From contig NC_016481.1 in NCBI RefSeq assembly GCF_000227115.2, positions 434,001 through 498,000 on the forward strand: 64,000 nucleotides of DNA. The letters are read 5' to 3'. The notes beneath the pieces were generated by a model. That model was not told where the DNA came from. It saw only the letters and a program-made list of their open reading frames with translations, and searched no databases. Made by a program: the position numbers and the translations under genes. Source of the stretch: Naumovozyma dairenensis CBS 421 (lineage: Eukaryota > Ascomycota > Saccharomycetes > Saccharomycetales > Saccharomycetaceae). Shown one piece after another: positions 51,587 to 62,824 of this stretch. Numbering within the stretch: the stretch's first letter is position 1; each line of letters starts with the position of its first letter.

Positions 51587-51937
51587 ACCACCGCCTGGCT
51601 AATAAGAAGCACTCTGGGAATTCCAACTTAGGAAGTCCCCCCACGTACCGCAGAGCCTTTTGTTGTGTTGACATCAATTCCGGAAGCGATAGAGTTATCA
51701 AAGACTATCATTGAAAGCGTTTTTTCATTGGGTTTTGAAATAAAAGTGTAACGTTGAAAAATATTTCAAAACTGGAATGCTCTCGACATCCGTTAACTTC
51801 CCACTTTTTTGAATATATAAGGAGACAGCTATTCATTTAAAAAATTTCATTTCTTCTTCCACACCTTCAGAAAAATACCAAAAAAAAGCAAGGAAAAAAC
51901 TAACCTCAATATTTTTCACTTATACCTGCTTAAGTAA

Positions 51938-53707
<1,770 letters not shown>

Positions 53708-54265
53708 AGAAAACTTTAAGGACATTTACTAAATTTGTTTTCCCTTCTATCCCTTTATCCTTTTGTTTGTGTCATGTATTTATTGGTTAGGGATGACGAA
53801 CCTTGGTTTCATAACTTGTTGAAATATATATAATTACATTCTAAGTTATAATACTATCTTAATATTCAAATCACATCGAAGTGGGTAAACTCTACCTTTT
53901 ATAGAAAGCCTATTTATTTATATGGCAAGCATTATTTTAAGTTTAATAATGATGGTAAATTTTTCCCTGACAATACATGCCATAATGCAGAAAACATGTA
54001 AGACAAATTTGTTAAGATTGATGCAGTCTATAATATAAGCTCTATATATTTTTCCTATATTTTTTTCAAATAAAGTCGATGTTTTTAAGACGCGCGTCAA
54101 CTTGCGTCGGGTAAAATTTCTAAACACATATCGTTACTACATCATTACGGACTATAATAATGAATACGTTCAAGCTGGAATCATGAATATCCCAACGTAG
54201 CCCTTATTAAGCGCCAAAATTAAAGACTGTAAGAACAGGTGGGAACACAATATTCGCTAAAGAAA
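53708..54265. other. PUT2-PIH1 intergene
   Basis: 558 bp. It includes the palindrome GACGCGCGTC (54089-54098), which contains an MCB-like ACGCG core. No gene found; the 69-codon minus-strand frame is probably noise. Confidence 0.5.
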
Positions 54266-55459
54266 ATGGACTTTATTTTGAGACCAGTTACGACGAGGAC
54301 TACGTCTGGTAGTACGAAAAATGGTAATACTGATTGTAGTGATGAAAATAAGATTATATCACTTAAACCAGTACCAAAATTTGTAATTAAATCCAAGATT
54401 CTTTCATCATCCATTGATCCAGTTTCAAAACCTTTTGCTGTTTCAAACAATAAAAACAAGTTTATACCGAATAAGAAAATTTTCATTAATGTTTGTTATA
54501 ATGATGCAATTCCCAAACCATCTATTGATTTTTCACCGAATATTGTTTATCCATTAATCATGAGTGATAAATGGGAAATCCCCATTCTAACATCATCATG
54601 TAGATTGGATTGTGATAAGAAGAAGGATACGTGCTACGTTTGGGATTGTATAATTAATACTGAATGTCTGAAATGGTGTTTGGATGATTTACAATTACGA
54701 GAAATTTTAATTGAATGGTGTTTGGAATCAGTTGAAATAAGTGATAATTTAAGTATTAATAGAGATACAATTAGTTTACCCAAATTGAAATTCAAGAAAA
54801 ATAACCTTAACGTAAAAACAAACGAAGGTGATGATGATGACGGGATACCAGTGATGGAAGTTCCTTGGAAAGAATTAAATAAAGATTTTGAAAAAGAGAT
54901 TGAAAAAATAATTGAAGATGATAAAATCGATAACCCACTTAAAGTTTTGAAATTACAAAGATTTCATGATATAGATGATGCTGATCATCTTAACGTCAAT
55001 GATCAGGATGAAAATGGTTTACCGCCATTATTTCCTAATAAAATGAATGAATCAATAGGACAAGATACGAAAACGAAGCCATTGATTGAAGAAGTTGAAA
55101 TATCTAAATTGAAAATTGATAATGACGTTAGTAGGAGTAATAAGAGCGATGAAATCAGGTTATCCAAGGATATAAAAGAAAAGGTAAAGCCAGATTTTGA
55201 AGTAACTATGAGAAGGACAAAAGACACAACCAAATATAAACTTCGAATAGAAATCAAAAGTGAACTTAAATCCAGTTTAGATATTAAAATTGAATATTTT
55301 AAAGATGATAATGAGTTAATTGTTGAGAATTTAGATTTAGTTGAGTTTAAAGAAGAAAAAATCAAAATTCCATTACCCAATATATTTGATATCAAAAATG
55401 TAATGGAATGCAAATGTTTTTTTATTAAAAGAGATAGACTACTGGTTATATATATCTAA
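54266..55459 (+). CDS. PIH1: R2TP complex / Hsp90 adaptor Pih1
   Basis: The open frame begins at 54239 with GTG; the first ATG is 54266-54268, giving 397 residues (MDFILRPVTTR). The N-terminal PIH domain covers about 60-175 (KIFINVCYNDAIPKPS, YPLIMSDKWEIPILTSS). An acidic linker and a C-terminal CS-like region (TTKYKLRIEIKSEL to the end) follow. Pih1 links Tah1/Hsp90 to Rvb1/Rvb2 and helps assemble box C/D snoRNPs, PIKKs and RNA polymerase. It is longer than S. cerevisiae Pih1 (344 residues), with the extra length in the acidic linker. Ortholog of YHR034C, next to PRO1-like YHR033W as expected. Confidence 0.88.
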   Translation: MDFILRPVTTRTTSGSTKNGNTDCSDENKIISLKPVPKFVIKSKILSSSIDPVSKPFAVSNNKNKFIPNKKIFINVCYNDAIPKPSIDFSPNIVYPLIMSDKWEIPILTSSCRLDCDKKKDTCYVWDCIINTECLKWCLDDLQLREILIEWCLESVEISDNLSINRDTISLPKLKFKKNNLNVKTNEGDDDDGIPVMEVPWKELNKDFEKEIEKIIEDDKIDNPLKVLKLQRFHDIDDADHLNVNDQDENGLPPLFPNKMNESIGQDTKTKPLIEEVEISKLKIDNDVSRSNKSDEIRLSKDIKEKVKPDFEVTMRRTKDTTKYKLRIEIKSELKSSLDIKIEYFKDDNELIVENLDLVEFKEEKIKIPLPNIFDIKNVMECKCFFIKRDRLLVIYI

Positions 55460-55613
55460 TTATTAAAAAAAAAAACTAAAAAAAATGTATTATGTAGCAG
55501 CATTTCCGCATTTTCCCAATTTTTTGAATCGATTGATTTTGATTAATAATAAATACAGTGTAATAATACAAAATAGCATGTTTACGAAAGGTATAATTGT
55601 TGTTGTTGTTGTT

Positions 55614-57278
55614 TTAACGTGGTAAAAGAGCCAAATTTTCCTTATTAGCAATAAATTTCGAATCTGCGTAACCTAATATATCTTCAATTTGATTACTATT
55701 TTTCAAACCTTTAATTTTATTAATTTCCAAACTTGTATAGTTACATCTTGCTCTTCCTATCAATTTTAATGGTATTTCATAATTTAATTGACCGTTTGGT
55801 AATTTTTGTCCCACTTTCACTTCTACACATTCTAATTCATGGAAATTATCTTCGATATCTATAATATCTTTGGGTAATAAACCTTCATATTCCTTTGTAG
55901 TGGATGAAATTAAATCATTATATGATTCGTTATCTATAATGATGGAACCTTTTGATATTAAACCATGAAGGATCCAAAATTCTCTCTTATTAATATAATC
56001 ATTTTTATCTATACTTTCCATCAATTCATCATTACCATCTTTAATATCATCATGATAAGAATAAGAATAAGAATAAGAATTTTGTGTAGATTTATTTTTT
56101 TTTCGTTTTAAATTTTTATTATTTCTTGCCTTTTTATTAGCGATGAATTTTGTATGTAATGGTATATTTAATTTAATAATATTATTCAATTCTTCTTTAT
56201 AATTAAAATCTTTAAAATTTTTTTTGGTATCAAATTCCAATTCAATATAATTAATTATTTTTAAAACGTTTAATGGTTGAATACTATTCATTATTATTGT
56301 ATGGATTCCGACATTAGTTGCTAATTCAGCGGCCATAATTTTAGTTGTCATACCACCTGAACCAATGTTAGAACCGGATTTATTTAAAGTGGAACAATTT
56401 TTCAATAATTTGGAAATATTTTTCTGTTTTGTATTAAATACGGTTAATATTGGAGTTGGACCATTAATAGTATCATTTTCAATATTAGGGTTGTAATTTT
56501 GAAGATCAGGGGAAGTCAATTTTTGTAAATTCATTTGAGAATTAAACATTGAAGTTGAAGCTGGAGATTGATCATTCAAAGAAATTCTTGATGCCCAAGA
56601 GGATAAAGAGGCAAGAGAAGTTGAAGAATGTTGTGAGTGTAAATGTGATTGTAATTGGTTTGGGTTTTCTGTATAGAGACAATCCACGTCAGTAAATAAG
56701 AACAAATAATCTGCATTAATTAAGACAGATGTAATGGCAGATAAATTATCATTATCACCGAATTTAATTTCACTAATTGATAAAGTATCATTTTCATTTA
56801 CAATGGGTACAACATTTAGATTTAATAAAGCATTAATTGTATTTTGAGCATTTTTAAATTGATTCCAATTTAATATATCATTTCTTGTTAATAAAATTTG
56901 AGCCACTTTTTGATCATATTGTCTGAATAACATTTCCCACATTGAAATCAATTTTCCTTGACCTATTGCTGCTAATGCTTGAATTTCTGATAAAACTTGT
57001 GGTTTATTTATAATATTCATTGAATTTAATCCAATGGCAATTCCACCACTTGAGACGATTATTACTTTATGACCCAATTTTTTCAAACAACTAACAGTTT
57101 CGACCACTTTAGTCATTATTGACAATTTTGGTTCTCTAGTTACATTATCGACTAATGATGAGCTACCAATTTTGATTACTATTGTGTATGATTGTGTTTC
57201 CAATGTCGAGGCGGGTGATAATGGGGTAGCTGTAGAGGCGGTAGTGGTGTCATTGGATCCCGCTATAAATCCAGACAT
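55614..57278 (-). CDS. Glutamate 5-kinase (PRO1 / YHR033W family), with long insertions
   Basis: A 554-residue protein versus about 425 in S. cerevisiae. The amino-acid kinase domain is clear: [13 protein letters not shown] near 32, [13 protein letters not shown] near 73, [12 protein letters not shown] near 155 and [20 protein letters not shown] after it. [19 protein letters not shown] follows, then a C-terminal PUA domain. Two low-complexity insertions add the length: a Ser-rich one of about 80 residues after CLYTENPN, and a Lys/Ser/Tyr-rich one ([11 protein letters not shown]). Glutamate kinase starts proline synthesis. The position matches YHR033W, the uncharacterised ohnolog of PRO1 (YDR300C). 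Whether this species has only this copy decides which name applies. Confidence 0.85.
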   Translation of the reverse strand: MSGFIAGSNDTTTASTATPLSPASTLETQSYTIVIKIGSSSLVDNVTREPKLSIMTKVVETVSCLKKLGHKVIIVSSGGIAIGLNSMNIINKPQVLSEIQALAAIGQGKLISMWEMLFRQYDQKVAQILLTRNDILNWNQFKNAQNTINALLNLNVVPIVNENDTLSISEIKFGDNDNLSAITSVLINADYLFLFTDVDCLYTENPNQLQSHLHSQHSSTSLASLSSWASRISLNDQSPASTSMFNSQMNLQKLTSPDLQNYNPNIENDTINGPTPILTVFNTKQKNISKLLKNCSTLNKSGSNIGSGGMTTKIMAAELATNVGIHTIIMNSIQPLNVLKIINYIELEFDTKKNFKDFNYKEELNNIIKLNIPLHTKFIANKKARNNKNLKRKKNKSTQNSYSYSYSYHDDIKDGNDELMESIDKNDYINKREFWILHGLISKGSIIIDNESYNDLISSTTKEYEGLLPKDIIDIEDNFHELECVEVKVGQKLPNGQLNYEIPLKLIGRARCNYTSLEINKIKGLKNSNQIEDILGYADSKFIANKENLALLPR

Positions 57279-57710
57279 TCTTAGATAGTAATAATTGATT
57301 GTTGATCGCCACTTTGTAAATTAATTAATTAATTAATGGTATTGTAAAACTCCAATATCTGGTTTGCGAGATTCCATTAAGAGTAGAAATAATTGAGTAA
57401 AGAAAATAGAAAAGTACTTTCGAATATACACAATGCACTTCAGCTAGTTCTTTATAGAACTATAGACTATATAGTATTGTTTAGTGTTGTATAGTGTTGT
57501 ATAGTATTGCAATATTATTATTGTTATTACTATTACATATTTATAGTAATAATATAAAAAGTGGAATTCCATAACCTTAAGAGTTCACGGTTAACGGTCA
57601 ACGGTTACCGGTCAAAACTATGACGTATGATGTTTGGGGACCGGGATGTCTGGAAAGAACAGGCCGTACAGACAACAAGGGCAAGGACACATCGGGTAAT
57701 GGATTCCCCT

Positions 57711-57744
57711 GTTCCTGTTCCCTGTTCCCTGTTCCCTGTTCCCC
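57711..57744. repeat. CCCTGTT tandem repeat
   Basis: Four to five 6-7-bp units of (C)CCTGTT in a row, ending in CCCCGG. Confidence 0.8.
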
Positions 57745-57777
57745 GGACCACATACTTGTTATATATCATATCATATT

Positions 57778-57816
57778 ACGTATATCACGTATATCACGTA
57801 TATCACGTATATCACG
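57778..57816. repeat. 9-bp tandem repeat ACGTATATC
   Basis: Four complete copies of a 9-bp unit carrying CACGT, the last running into CACGTG. The unit is a multiple of 3, so frames across it show repeated tripeptides. Confidence 0.9.
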
Positions 57817-57834
57817 TGTATTATATATTTCCGA

Positions 57835-57847
57835 CCCCCCCCCCCCC
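57835..57847. repeat. Run of 13 C
   Basis: A homopolymer of 13 C. Its true length is uncertain because such runs are error-prone in sequencing. Confidence 0.85.
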
Positions 57848-58762
57848 GCACGCCACCCCTCTCCCTCCATCTCCGTCCGTCATCTTCATCGGTCACGGCG
57901 GCAAAAAAGCAGAGAGACAGCGAGAATGTTTATAACGAACGACAATGCATCGACGAGGAAAACGTCAATGGAAAGGCTATAGCCTATACGTATTGTTGTA
58001 CGCATAATAAATAGACTGGCCATTACGCCAACACCCTGTGAACATAGAAAACACGACATTGAAGATAAACCAGTAAACGCCGACCCTCCATTATAAGGAA
58101 ACATATACATCAAGGTACACTTATAATTGAGAAGGCACTTAAGCTACACCATAGTAATTATATATTTCTTGTATAGAATAGGATATAATTAAGCAATAAA
58201 GATTGATCGCGTAACCGTAGACTGTAAGAGTATTCAATCATGTGCTATACTTATTAAAAACAATTTCTGAGAGCGATCGCCCCACCGATTACCAGTACAA
58301 CAAATGCACTGTTTTTCCCATTGAAAAAGGTGACGCCAGCTCGTAACCAACACGGCGTCGCAAAGTAATACAACACAAAGAAACGTCGTTGCAAAACAAG
58401 ATAACTTATTGCACATTAGAATATCATTAATTGTTACCGACTATTCGTTTATATGAAAAGAAGAAGGTATAGAACCTTGTATTATAATAAAGTTTACATT
58501 TACCTTTTAACAATCAGTTATTGATTGCTTATTTAAAACCCAAAATAATATTAATACCAAGCCCCAGACGCCCTTTGAAAAATATATATCTCATGATAAA
58601 AATCAATTTATAACATTCACTTTATTAATATTCAAAATGTAAAATATGGGTTCGATAATAGATCAAAATCTAAACTTCTTAAAGGCGGAGAGTAGAATTT
58701 AGGATTCTAACGAATAGATGATTCGGGTTCCTCTCTTTATATATAGTATAAATAATAACTAA

Positions 58763-59069
58763 TGTTGGAAATAAGACATAACTGTCCTTTGGATCAGTTA
58801 AATTGGGAGAAATATGTGTTGCAATGTTACTAACACTTTTTCAAGGTATAACCAGTCGTCCTCTTTTAGCATTTGCCAAAGAGTACTATACATAACGTAT
58901 ATATATATCTATATATCTCTTATATATTTTATTTTCTTGATGATATCTCATCGTGAAAATTTTCCTTTCTCTTGTCGCCTCGGCATATCTACCGTACATT
59001 ACGACAATATTGTGTGTCTGTAAATCAATGTCCTTTTAGCAAATCGACATATATGTACCATATATTCCA
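58763..59069 (+). mobile_element. LTR-like repeat, copy 1 (probable solo LTR)
   Basis: 307 bp beginning TGTTGGAAATAAG and ending TTCCA, closely similar to the repeat at 59377-59687 (roughly 85-90% by eye). The TGTTGG start is that of Ty1/Ty2-type LTRs. A TATA-like tract follows the shared CATAACG. No internal Ty coding is present, so it would be a solo LTR. No clear 5-bp target duplication is left. Confidence 0.5.
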
Positions 59070-59376
59070 ATACTTTTGTATATATATTAGAAATTACTAA
59101 GGAATTTCTTATACGTTGCTGGAAGTGGTAAAAATTTGAGGCACTGTATCAAGATTAAAACAGATATTTAGTCGTCTCTCTTGAAGTCATTTAATGATGA
59201 GATTGTTAAGAATGTATGTATTCGCAGATCGTGTCGTTTCTGTGAATGATAATCTCGTGTCACTTCCTTGTTTGGCAAATCTTACTGCGACTTGTCCGCT
59301 CTACCATACTTGATATATTCTAAACCTACTAACATTTAGTATTTACTGTTGCATCATCGAAAACATCTTCCTAAAG

Positions 59377-59687
59377 TGTTAAAAATAAGCCATAACTGTC
59401 CTTTGGATCAGTTGAATTGGGAGAAACATGTATGGCAATGTCACTCACACTTTTTCAAGGTATAAGGAGTCGTCCTCTTTTAGCGTTTGCCAAAGAGTCC
59501 TGTACATAACGTATATATATATATCTATATCTCTTATATATTTGATCTCCCGATGATATCTCATCGTGCAAAATTTCCTTTTTCTTTGTCGTCTCGGCAT
59601 ATCTACCGTACTTTACTACAATATTGTGTGTCTGTAAATCAATGTCCTTTTAGCATGTAGACATATATGTACGATACTTATTTCCCA
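59377..59687 (+). mobile_element. LTR-like repeat, copy 2 (probable solo LTR)
   Basis: 311 bp beginning TGTTAAAAATAAG and ending TTTCCCA, in the same orientation as copy 1 at an offset of 614 bp. It ends 105 bp upstream of tRNA-Lys, the usual landing zone of yeast Ty elements near Pol III genes. The 307 bp between the copies carries no Ty coding or tRNA primer-binding site. Confidence 0.5.
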
Positions 59688-59792
59688 ATGTAAAAATATC
59701 AATATGAATTCCATTAACAAGAAGATTATCAAAAAATGATCGGATTGTTTACATTGACAAAAAATAAAGTTCTTAAAAAATTCAATAAATTA

Positions 59793-59865
59793 GCCTTGTT
59801 GGCGCAATCGGTAGCGCGTGTGACTCTTAATCACAAGGTTAGGGGTTCGAGCCCCCTACAGGGCT
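59793..59865 (+). tRNA. tK(CUU): tRNA-Lys(CTT)
   Basis: The acceptor GCCTTGT (59793-59799) pairs with ACAGGGC (59858-59864), with one G-T pair; the discriminator is T at 59865. The anticodon loop reads CTCTTAA with anticodon CTT. B-box GGTTCGAGCC is present and a T-run follows at 59870. No intron. It matches the yeast tRNA-Lys(CUU) almost base for base. Confidence 0.97.
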
Positions 59866-60646
59866 ATTAATTTTTTTGTTTTTAAACACCAAAATCAACA
59901 TTTCTATCCAGCAATATGATCAATACTACTTGTTCTTCTTTCCTACTCTAGGTTCAAATATGATTTTTTCCTCGAATGGTACTTTTTATTATTCGATTCC
60001 AAATTGGGCTAGAAAAAAATGGACCTAGGTTCAGTTTAATCTTGCATCCAGTAATAAATTCTCATTGTTAGTAGTACCTGATCATACTGACCACAGATAT
60101 AATAATTGTATTTCCTTCTAAGTACGTAACTAAGAATTTCCGGATTAATATACAAATTGTTTTGCCGTGAAAGCGAAACTCTTCAGTTACGTAACTGGAT
60201 CCTCCGGAAAGCAGTGCTCCGCGGCTCGATCGACAATGGACCGACCAAGGACAACATTCTTCCATGAATTAGCATTGCAGTTTTTGATCGAGATGTTATA
60301 TTCCACATATATAAACTACACAATATCGACCAAAAACAATATCTTTTAATGTTCTTTTTCCAATACCCACTGTCTCCTTGGTTGCAAACCCACCAGATCT
60401 ACCCCGCTTTCTCCACTGCCCCCTTTTTTCAACACTCCAAAACACACTGCAAGTTTTCTGAAAAGTATCATTAGCTGAAGTCGCGAAAAAACAACAACAA
60501 CAGCAACTGGCAAAACATATAAAATCAGGGTCGAGTAGAACACTAAAAAGAATATACTAGCTTTCCCAACTTTTTATATTTTACCTCTTCTATCAGATAA
60601 CAACAAGAGTATTTAAAAAATTAAAGACCCATCACTATCAAGAAAA
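59866..60646. other. tRNA-Lys to phosphoglucomutase intergene
   Basis: About 780 bp. It holds CTCCGGAAAGCAGTGCTCCG-type GC-rich sequence near 60200 and pyrimidine-rich DNA before the phosphoglucomutase start. No gene recognised. Confidence 0.5.
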
Positions 60647-61775
60647 ATGTCATTCAACATTGAAGCAGTTGCAACGAAACCATACCAAGATCAAAAACCA
60701 GGTACTTCTGGTCTACGTAAGAAGACCAAAGTCTTTATGGAGGAACCACATTACACTGAAACTTTATTCAATCTACATTAGAAGCCATCCCAGAAGGGTG
60801 CAAAGACGCCACTTTAGTTATTGGTGGTGATGGTCGTTTCTACAACGACGCCATTATGAACAAGATTGCCGCCATTGGTGCTGCTAACGGTGTCAAGAAA
60901 TTGATCATCGGTCAAAACGGTCTTTTATCCACTCCTGCTGCTTCCCATATCATCAGATCATACCATGAAAAGGTCACTGGTGGGATTATCCTAACTGCCA
61001 GTCATAACCCAGGTGGTCCAGAAAATGATTTAGGTATTAAATATAATTTGGCTAACGGTGGGCCAGCACCTGAATCTGTCACTAATGCTATTTGGGAAGT
61101 TTCTAAGAAATTGACTTCCTATAAGATTGTTAAGGATTTGCCAAAATTGAATTTATCTAAGATTGGTAATGACCAAAAATACGGTCCTTTATTAGTGGAT
61201 ATTATTGATGTTACTAAAGCCTACGTAGAATTATTGAAAGAGATTTTCGACTTCGATTTAATTAAAAATTTCATTCAGAAGCAACGTGAAACTAAAAACT
61301 GGAAATTACTGTTCGATTCTTTGAATGGTATTACTGGCCCATATGGTCATGCTATCTTCGTTGAAGAATTCGGTTTGCCTGCAGATGAGGTCTTACAAAA
61401 CTGGCACCCAAAACCTGATTTTGGTGGTTTACATCCAGATCCAAATTTGACTTATGCTAAGACTTTGGTTGAAAGAGTCGATAAGGAAAAGATTGAATTC
61501 GGTGCTGCTTCAGATGGTGATGGTGATAGAAATATGATTTATGGTGCCGGTCCAGCATTCGTCTCCCCGGGTGATTCTGTTGCTATTATCGCTGAATATG
61601 CTTCAGAAATTCCTTACTTCAAGAAACAAGGTATTTATGGGCTAGCACGTTCTTTCCCAACATCCGCTGCTATTGATCGTGTTGCCGCTAAGCATGGTTT
61701 GAAATGTTATGAAGTTCCAACTGGTTGGAAATTCTTCTGTGCTTTATCGATGCTAAGAATTATCCATCTGTGGTG
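60647..61775 (+). CDS. PGM2: Phosphoglucomutase, frameshifted and cut by an assembly gap
   Basis: ATG at 60647 ([20 protein letters not shown]) starts a phosphoglucomutase. A missing A at about 60758-60762 (GAAAC where GAAAAC is expected) shifts the frame and gives a stop at 60779. The protein resumes in the next frame as [18 protein letters not shown] and is intact to about 61745. The catalytic-Ser loop TASHNPGG, metal-binding DGDGDR and [14 protein letters not shown] are visible. Two more single-base deletions (TTATC for TTATTC near 61748; AAGAATT for AAGAAATT near 61757) precede the N-run. About 250 C-terminal residues are absent. The enzyme interconverts glucose-1-P and glucose-6-P. The symbol stands for the PGM1/PGM2 pair. 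Strong codon bias and lesions in short homopolymers point to sequence error, not decay. Confidence 0.85.
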
Positions 61776-61795
61776 NNNNNNNNNNNNNNNNNNNN
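61776..61795. other. Assembly gap (20 N) cutting the phosphoglucomutase
   Basis: Twenty N as in the other gaps. Because about 750 bp of coding sequence is missing, the true gap is probably much longer. Right after it a frame reads Ser-Lys-Phe-stop (61797-61808), which might be the gene's end. Confidence 0.95.
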
Positions 61796-62404
61796 CGTCT
61801 AAGTTCTAATTTTTTTGTAGTGGGTGGTATATGTCATTACCCATACTTCGTAACGTTTATTTCAATCTTCTACTCAACTACAAGCTTCGAACAGGCGCTG
61901 CCCAGCTTCTAATTCGGGTGGTAGAGTTGGAATATATGGAATTAAAAGTGGAATCGCTAAAGGTATAATAATACCGAACGATTTCGCCAATATCGATTGT
62001 AGGGTGGTATGTCGGAATTATAATGTATCTGGCACATAGTGTACAGACACGTGGTTTCGTACAACACGATATATGTTTTCTATATAAGAAAATTTTTATT
62101 CCATATGTAAAGTGTATAATATATATTACTCTCCTGTCCTAGGACGGGGAGGAGCAATTCTGCAACGAATCTACCTATAAGGTCAGGTCCTGCAGTCTAA
62201 TCTGCATCCAATATATGGTTTAATATGTTATATTCCCTAAAAAGCAATATGCTTCGAATAGTAAACTTCATAATAACTCTTAAGTCACTTAACTGATAAC
62301 GAAATAAACATACTTCTTTGTGACACTTGGGGAAGGGGGGGGGGAGGCCAATACTTTGTTACCCTAAGGCCATTACTACAAAAATATGGAAAACATAAAA
62401 ATCA
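61796..62404. other. Intergene between the gap and tRNA-Asp
   Basis: About 600 bp with an imperfect palindrome CTCCTGTCCTAGGACGGGGA (62132-62151) and a G-rich run (62330-62347). No gene recognised. Confidence 0.5.
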
Positions 62405-62476
62405 TCCGTGATAGTTTAATGGTCAGAATGGGCGCTTGTCGCGTGCCAGATCGGGGTTCAATTCCCCGTCGCGGAG
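62405..62476 (+). tRNA. tD(GUC): tRNA-Asp(GTC)
   Basis: The acceptor TCCGTGA (62405-62411) pairs with TCGCGGA (62469-62475), with one mismatch or wobble; the discriminator is G at 62476. The anticodon loop CTTGTCGC holds GTC. B-box GGTTCAATTCC is present. It is 72 nt without intron and nearly identical to yeast tRNA-Asp. Confidence 0.97.
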
Positions 62477-62824
62477 ATTTATTTCTTTATTTTTTTCTTC
62501 ACCAAATAAATATTCATTGAAAATGGCTCTGTTTTTATGGTGCGGGGTACGGATGTCCCAGAAAAAAATATGAAAAATAAACAAATTGGAATTAAATAAA
62601 TTTTAAATTTTTTGGAAAACTTCAATGCACACAGACTAGAGCTTAATCGATCTGAAAGGAAATGTAAAATACTACGTACAGCCTAATTCAAAATTTAATA
62701 TTGGCAACCAATAGAAGTTCCTTACAAGATTGAAGAGCGAAATAATAGCCCGGGCCACAATTGCAGCAGACAAAGACAGGATAATATTAATCAAACCTTC
62801 CTTTTCATCCATATAACAATACAA
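62477..62824. other. tRNA-Asp to NUP192 intergene
   Basis: 348 bp, AT-rich. It includes the Pol III terminator T-run (62490-62495) and the NUP192 promoter. The minus-strand frame 62672-62881 overlaps the NUP192 start and is a shadow. Confidence 0.55.

Larger units (their letters stand above)
57279..58762. other. Repeat-rich intergene right of the PRO1-like gene
   Basis: Holds TTAA repeats (57321-57338), short tandem repeats and a C-run at 57707-57847 (listed separately), then unremarkable AT-rich DNA. No recognised gene. A 60-codon minus-strand frame (58234-58416) is discussed under rejected items. Confidence 0.5.

Noticed and set aside
51436..51714. 92-codon ORF in the PUT2 promoter
   Set aside because: It spans the GC-rich regulatory island; an overlapping frame exists on the other strand and neither has similarity.
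58234..58416. 60-codon minus-strand ORF with a hydrophobic, Cys-rich N-terminus resembling a secretion signal
   Set aside because: It starts with ATG, but is very short, has no recognised relative and no cleavage or mature-domain logic I could support. Chance is the simpler explanation.
58814..59023. 69-codon plus-strand ORF inside LTR-like copy 1
   Set aside because: Not preserved in the second copy and rich in Ile/Tyr from the TATA tract; not a gene.
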